DNA from: Ochotona curzoniae
Lineage: Eukaryota; Chordata; Mammalia; Lagomorpha; Ochotonidae
Assembly: GCF_017591425.1 (NCBI RefSeq)
Contig: NW_024466218.1
Coordinates: forward strand, 12,104,001 to 12,168,000
Length of the DNA stretch: 64,000 bases
Direction of reading: 5' to 3'
The notes beneath the pieces are model-generated. The model searched no databases. It saw only the letters and a list, made by a program, of their open reading frames with translations, and had not been told where the DNA came from. Each line of letters begins with the position of its first letter. Position 1 is the first letter of the stretch. The position numbers and the translations under genes were made by a program. Shown piece by piece: positions 61,394 through 64,000 of the stretch.

Positions 61394-61460
61394 AATTTTG
61401 GTGCAAGATTTGTTGAATTTTATGCATAGCTTTTTTCATGATACAGATTTTTCATGAACT
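61394..61460 (+). mobile_element. Inverted-repeat (MITE-like) element, right-half fragment
   Basis: TTTTGGTGCAAGATTTGTTG, AATTTTATGCATAGC, then TTTTTCATGAACTTTTTTT is the right part of the 4626-type element, ending in a T run. Confidence 0.6.
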
Positions 61461-61875
61461 TTTTTTTTTTTAGAAAACAGATATAATTTATTAGAGGGGC
61501 TTGAAAATCAAACACAAATCAGTTGTAGGCACTTCTTGAGTACAGACTATGAATATTTTTTGTTTTGTTTTTTTAACAAAAGAATGGTTACCTATCAGGT
61601 AATACTATGCAAGACTTAGTTTTTACAATACACAAGGGCTAGACAAATGATAATAAATATTATACAACTAATCCAATTTGTTACATCTTATCACAATTCC
61701 ATGTGTTTTTAGGGCCAAATAGAAGTATTTAAAAGCTCTAAATTTTGGCTTTCCTTTACTATGTTATCAAGGTCTTAACCTACCAAACATTCCTTGAGGG
61801 AGCATAATATACTTTTCTTCATATAAGTGGATCTGTAAACATTTATTTTTCATATTATATCTGCATCTAACAATA

Positions 61876-61977
61876 GCCAAGGCATGAACTTTTTAAAGAC
61901 CTCTTCATATAGACAAGTTTCAAAAATGTTTACATCAAATCTTTTAATCTATTTTCCATGAACATTTTCAAATACTT
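61876..61977 (-). mobile_element. Inverted-repeat (MITE-like) element, reversed left half
   Basis: GGCATGAACTTTTTAAAGAC, AAATCTTTTAATCTATTTTC, CATGAACATTTTCAAATAC is the complement of the left half of the 4626-type element, including the internal AAAAGTTCATG motif. Confidence 0.65.
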
Positions 61978-62051
61978 TTGTGTAAGCTTACTCTGATGTA
62001 TATTTTTTCCTCTTCACTTCTACTATTATTGTCATTCATGTAACCTTTTTA

Positions 62052-62361
62052 AAGATTTATTTATTTTTATTGGAAAGACAGGGTTACAGAGAAAGGAGGA
62101 GAGGCAGAGAGAGATATTCCATCTGCTGGGTCACTCTCCAAATGGCTGCAACAGCCACAGTTGGGCTGGTTCTAAGCTGGGAACTAGGAACTTCTGGGTC
62201 TCCCAGGTGGATGTGGAGCCCCAAGAACCTAGGCCATCCTCCACAGCTTTCCTGCGCGTATTAACTGGATCAGAGATGGAGCAGCTGGGACTCGAACCTG
62301 CAGCCATATGGGATGCCTGCAATACAGGCAGAGGCTTAACTCACCAGGGTGTTAGCCCCCT
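62052..62361 (-). mobile_element. C-type SINE, antisense
   Basis: In reverse: AAAGATTTATTTATTTTTAT, GGAAAGACAGGGTTACAG, GGGCTGGTTCTAAGC, GGAGCAGCTGGGACTCGAAC, ending AGGGTGTTAGCCCC. Full length, moderately diverged. Confidence 0.92.
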
Positions 62362-62364
62362 TTT

Positions 62365-62660
62365 GATACTTTTTTCTCCATGGTTGTCCTTAATCTCTTC
62401 ATTAATATTCTGGATTTTTGTCATGGTTATTATTCCTGTTAATTCTTCAAACTGATTTTCTTTAGTCTTTCAGCATTTGTAATAGCCGCTTTGAAATCTT
62501 CATTAGTTCACTATTTGAGTACACTGTAAGATAACTTTTTTCTATTGTGGGTCATGTTTCTCTGTTTCTTTGAACTTAGTTTTTTAATTGAAAATTTAAT
62601 GTCTTATAGCAACTTTGACTCATTATCTTCAAAGTTATTGCTGTATTTTTGATTGATTAG
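62365..62660 (-). mobile_element. Old L1M fragment, antisense
   Basis: GATACTTTTTTCTCCATGG, CTTTGAAATCTTCATTAGTTC, GTTTCTCTGTTTCTTTGAAC, ATTGAAAATTTAATGTCTTA resembles the complement of an ancient L1M region. Confidence 0.55.
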
Positions 62661-63412
62661 TTGTTTGTTAAATGACTTGCCTGGATTCATTTTGTAGAAT
62701 TTTTCTTATCTTACCATACTGTACAAAACCATGCAATAAAAAGTTTGTGGAAGAAATGGGATTAGAAAGACAAAACTCAAAATTTTAAGGCAATAATGTG
62801 AAAACAATAAGAACTAAATAAGGATAGCCATAAGTTTTATACATTTTAAAAGTTTAAAAAAAATAGCTGTAGATACAATACGTAATGTAACTTCACCTTG
62901 AAATAGACCTAAAGTTGCATCTTGAAGTTTGTGGGTCTGGAGTTATTGTGCAATGTTGCTCAATTATCACCAAGGAGGAAGATGGTATTACCAGATATGA
63001 AATAGTGACCTGGATGAGAAATTGGCACTAAGCATCTCACATAAGTCATATTCTGGTCTTAACGTTATATGGCATGCCTTTCTTCAAGTTTCTGTAGGTA
63101 TAGTTAGTTTATTTCATCACAGTTGAACATTTAATCCAGCGTGAACCTTTCCTGAATTCTGTATCAGTGTTACAAACTGATTTGCAACTGTTCACTTACA
63201 TTCCTAGCTTTACCAAACATCTGAAAGGCAGTTTGAAACCATTGATTCACCCACTAGTAGCATAGAAAGCAACCACCAATAGAGGATGGTAATCTGCATT
63301 CACAGTCATTATAAGTAAGCAGTGCTACCATTACCATTGTACCTGCTGTTCTGTTCCTTGATCCTCATTCTGAAGACTCACCACTCCTTCCATTTCTTTT
63401 ATATTTTTTAGG
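62661..63412. other. Unassigned intronic sequence
   Basis: No recognised repeat or exon. Confidence 0.35.
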
Positions 63413-63422
63413 CCTTGTTCTT

Positions 63423-63765
63423 TTTTTTTTTAAGATCTGTTTGTTGTTTGTTTGTTTGTTTGGAAAATCAGATATACAGAGAGGAGGAGAGACAGAGAAG
63501 ATTTCCACCTACTGATTCACTCAACAAGTGGCTGCAATGCCTGGAGCTGAGCAAAGCCAAAGCCAGGAACCAAGAGCTTCCTCTGGGTCTCCCACTTGAG
63601 TGCAGAGTTCCAAGGCTTTGGAGTGTCCTCAGCTGCTTTCCCAGGCCACAAGCAGGGAGCTGGATGGGAAGTGGATCTACCTGGATTAAAACTGGTGCTC
63701 ATATGGGATCCCGGGGTGCACAAGGCAAGGACTTTAAACGCTAGGCTACCATTCTGTGCCCTAGC
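63423..63765 (-). mobile_element. C-type SINE, antisense, with target-site duplication
   Basis: In reverse from a T run and AAGATCTGTTTG with an expanded GTTT tail, through GGAAAATCAGATATACAGAG, GGGAGCTGGATGGGAAGTGG to CATTCTGTGCCC. CCTTGTTCTT flanks both sides (63413-63422 and 63766-63775). Confidence 0.94.
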
Positions 63766-63819
63766 CCTTGTTCTTAATAACTTCACAGAACTTGAAGTTG
63801 TATAAGTAGCAATCATGGC

Positions 63820-63840
63820 TCTTTCTTTCTTTCTTTCTTT

Positions 63841-63916
<76 letters not shown>

Positions 63917-63924
63917 TTTCTTTT
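63820..63924. repeat. (CTTT)n tetranucleotide microsatellite
   Basis: About 25 CTTT units with one T-for-C slip near 63840; the complement is (GAAA)n. It is long and nearly pure, so likely length-variable between individuals. Confidence 0.97.
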
Positions 63925-64000
63925 AAGTTTCTGCAGTTATTTCTTATAATCCACAATGTGGATTCCTTTGTACTTATGACTCAAGAAATAATGTATTCTC

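Overview
This is mammalian nuclear DNA and almost certainly the inside of one large gene. Only one segment has the structure of a coding exon: 114 bp at 16448-16561 on the + strand, in-frame, with an acceptor and a GTAAGC donor. Its 38 residues look to me, from memory, like the coiled-coil region of hinderin (KIAA1328). Everything else reads as intron: about 16.4 kb upstream of the exon and at least 47.4 kb downstream. No other exon, promoter, CpG island or intact RNA gene could be supported.

The organism is a lagomorph. The window is full of about 320-bp tRNA-derived C-type SINEs whose tails read AATAAA-rich then TCTT, a family I know from rabbit and pika. The youngest copies (10785, 13812, 21701, 32370) carry a head and body spelling that I associate with pika (Ochotona) more than rabbit. 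That is recall, not alignment. Older shared mammalian repeats are also present: MIR, L1M, an MST/MLT1 LTR, Tigger and hAT-type remnants.

Layout. 1-2.4 kb: SINE, old antisense L1 holding a tiny U2 snRNA insert, SINE, hAT-like scrap. 4.6 kb: terminal-inverted-repeat element. 5.4-7.9 kb: a + strand L1 split by a later antisense L1. 8.1-9.4 kb: old L1 and T-rich sequence. 10.8-14.5 kb: three SINEs. 15-16.1 kb: old antisense L1 just before the exon. 18.5-22 kb: MIR and five SINEs. 22-26.6 kb: mostly repeat-poor. 29-30 kb: Tigger-like element split by a SINE. 30.3-32.7 kb: long sense L1M and a nested SINE pair. 33.7-36.3 kb: MIR, MaLR LTR, SINE. 36.3-38.1 kb: a GC-rich polyadenylated retroelement with an internal irregular array, sitting inside a SINE. 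39-49.8 kb: L1M, SINEs, MIRs and a second U2 insert at 47.1 kb. 50.6-55.2 kb: L1s and SINEs. 55.3-57.3 kb: AT-rich palindromes and a second GC-rich array. 58.9-60.5 kb: old L1 and a fossil Tigger transposase. 61-64 kb: SINEs, fragments of the inverted-repeat element, and a TTTC microsatellite at the end.

There is no set of cooperating genes here. The interest lies in retrotransposition history: two tailless U2 5'-end inserts with target duplications, a candidate composite retroelement, and several datable nested insertions.
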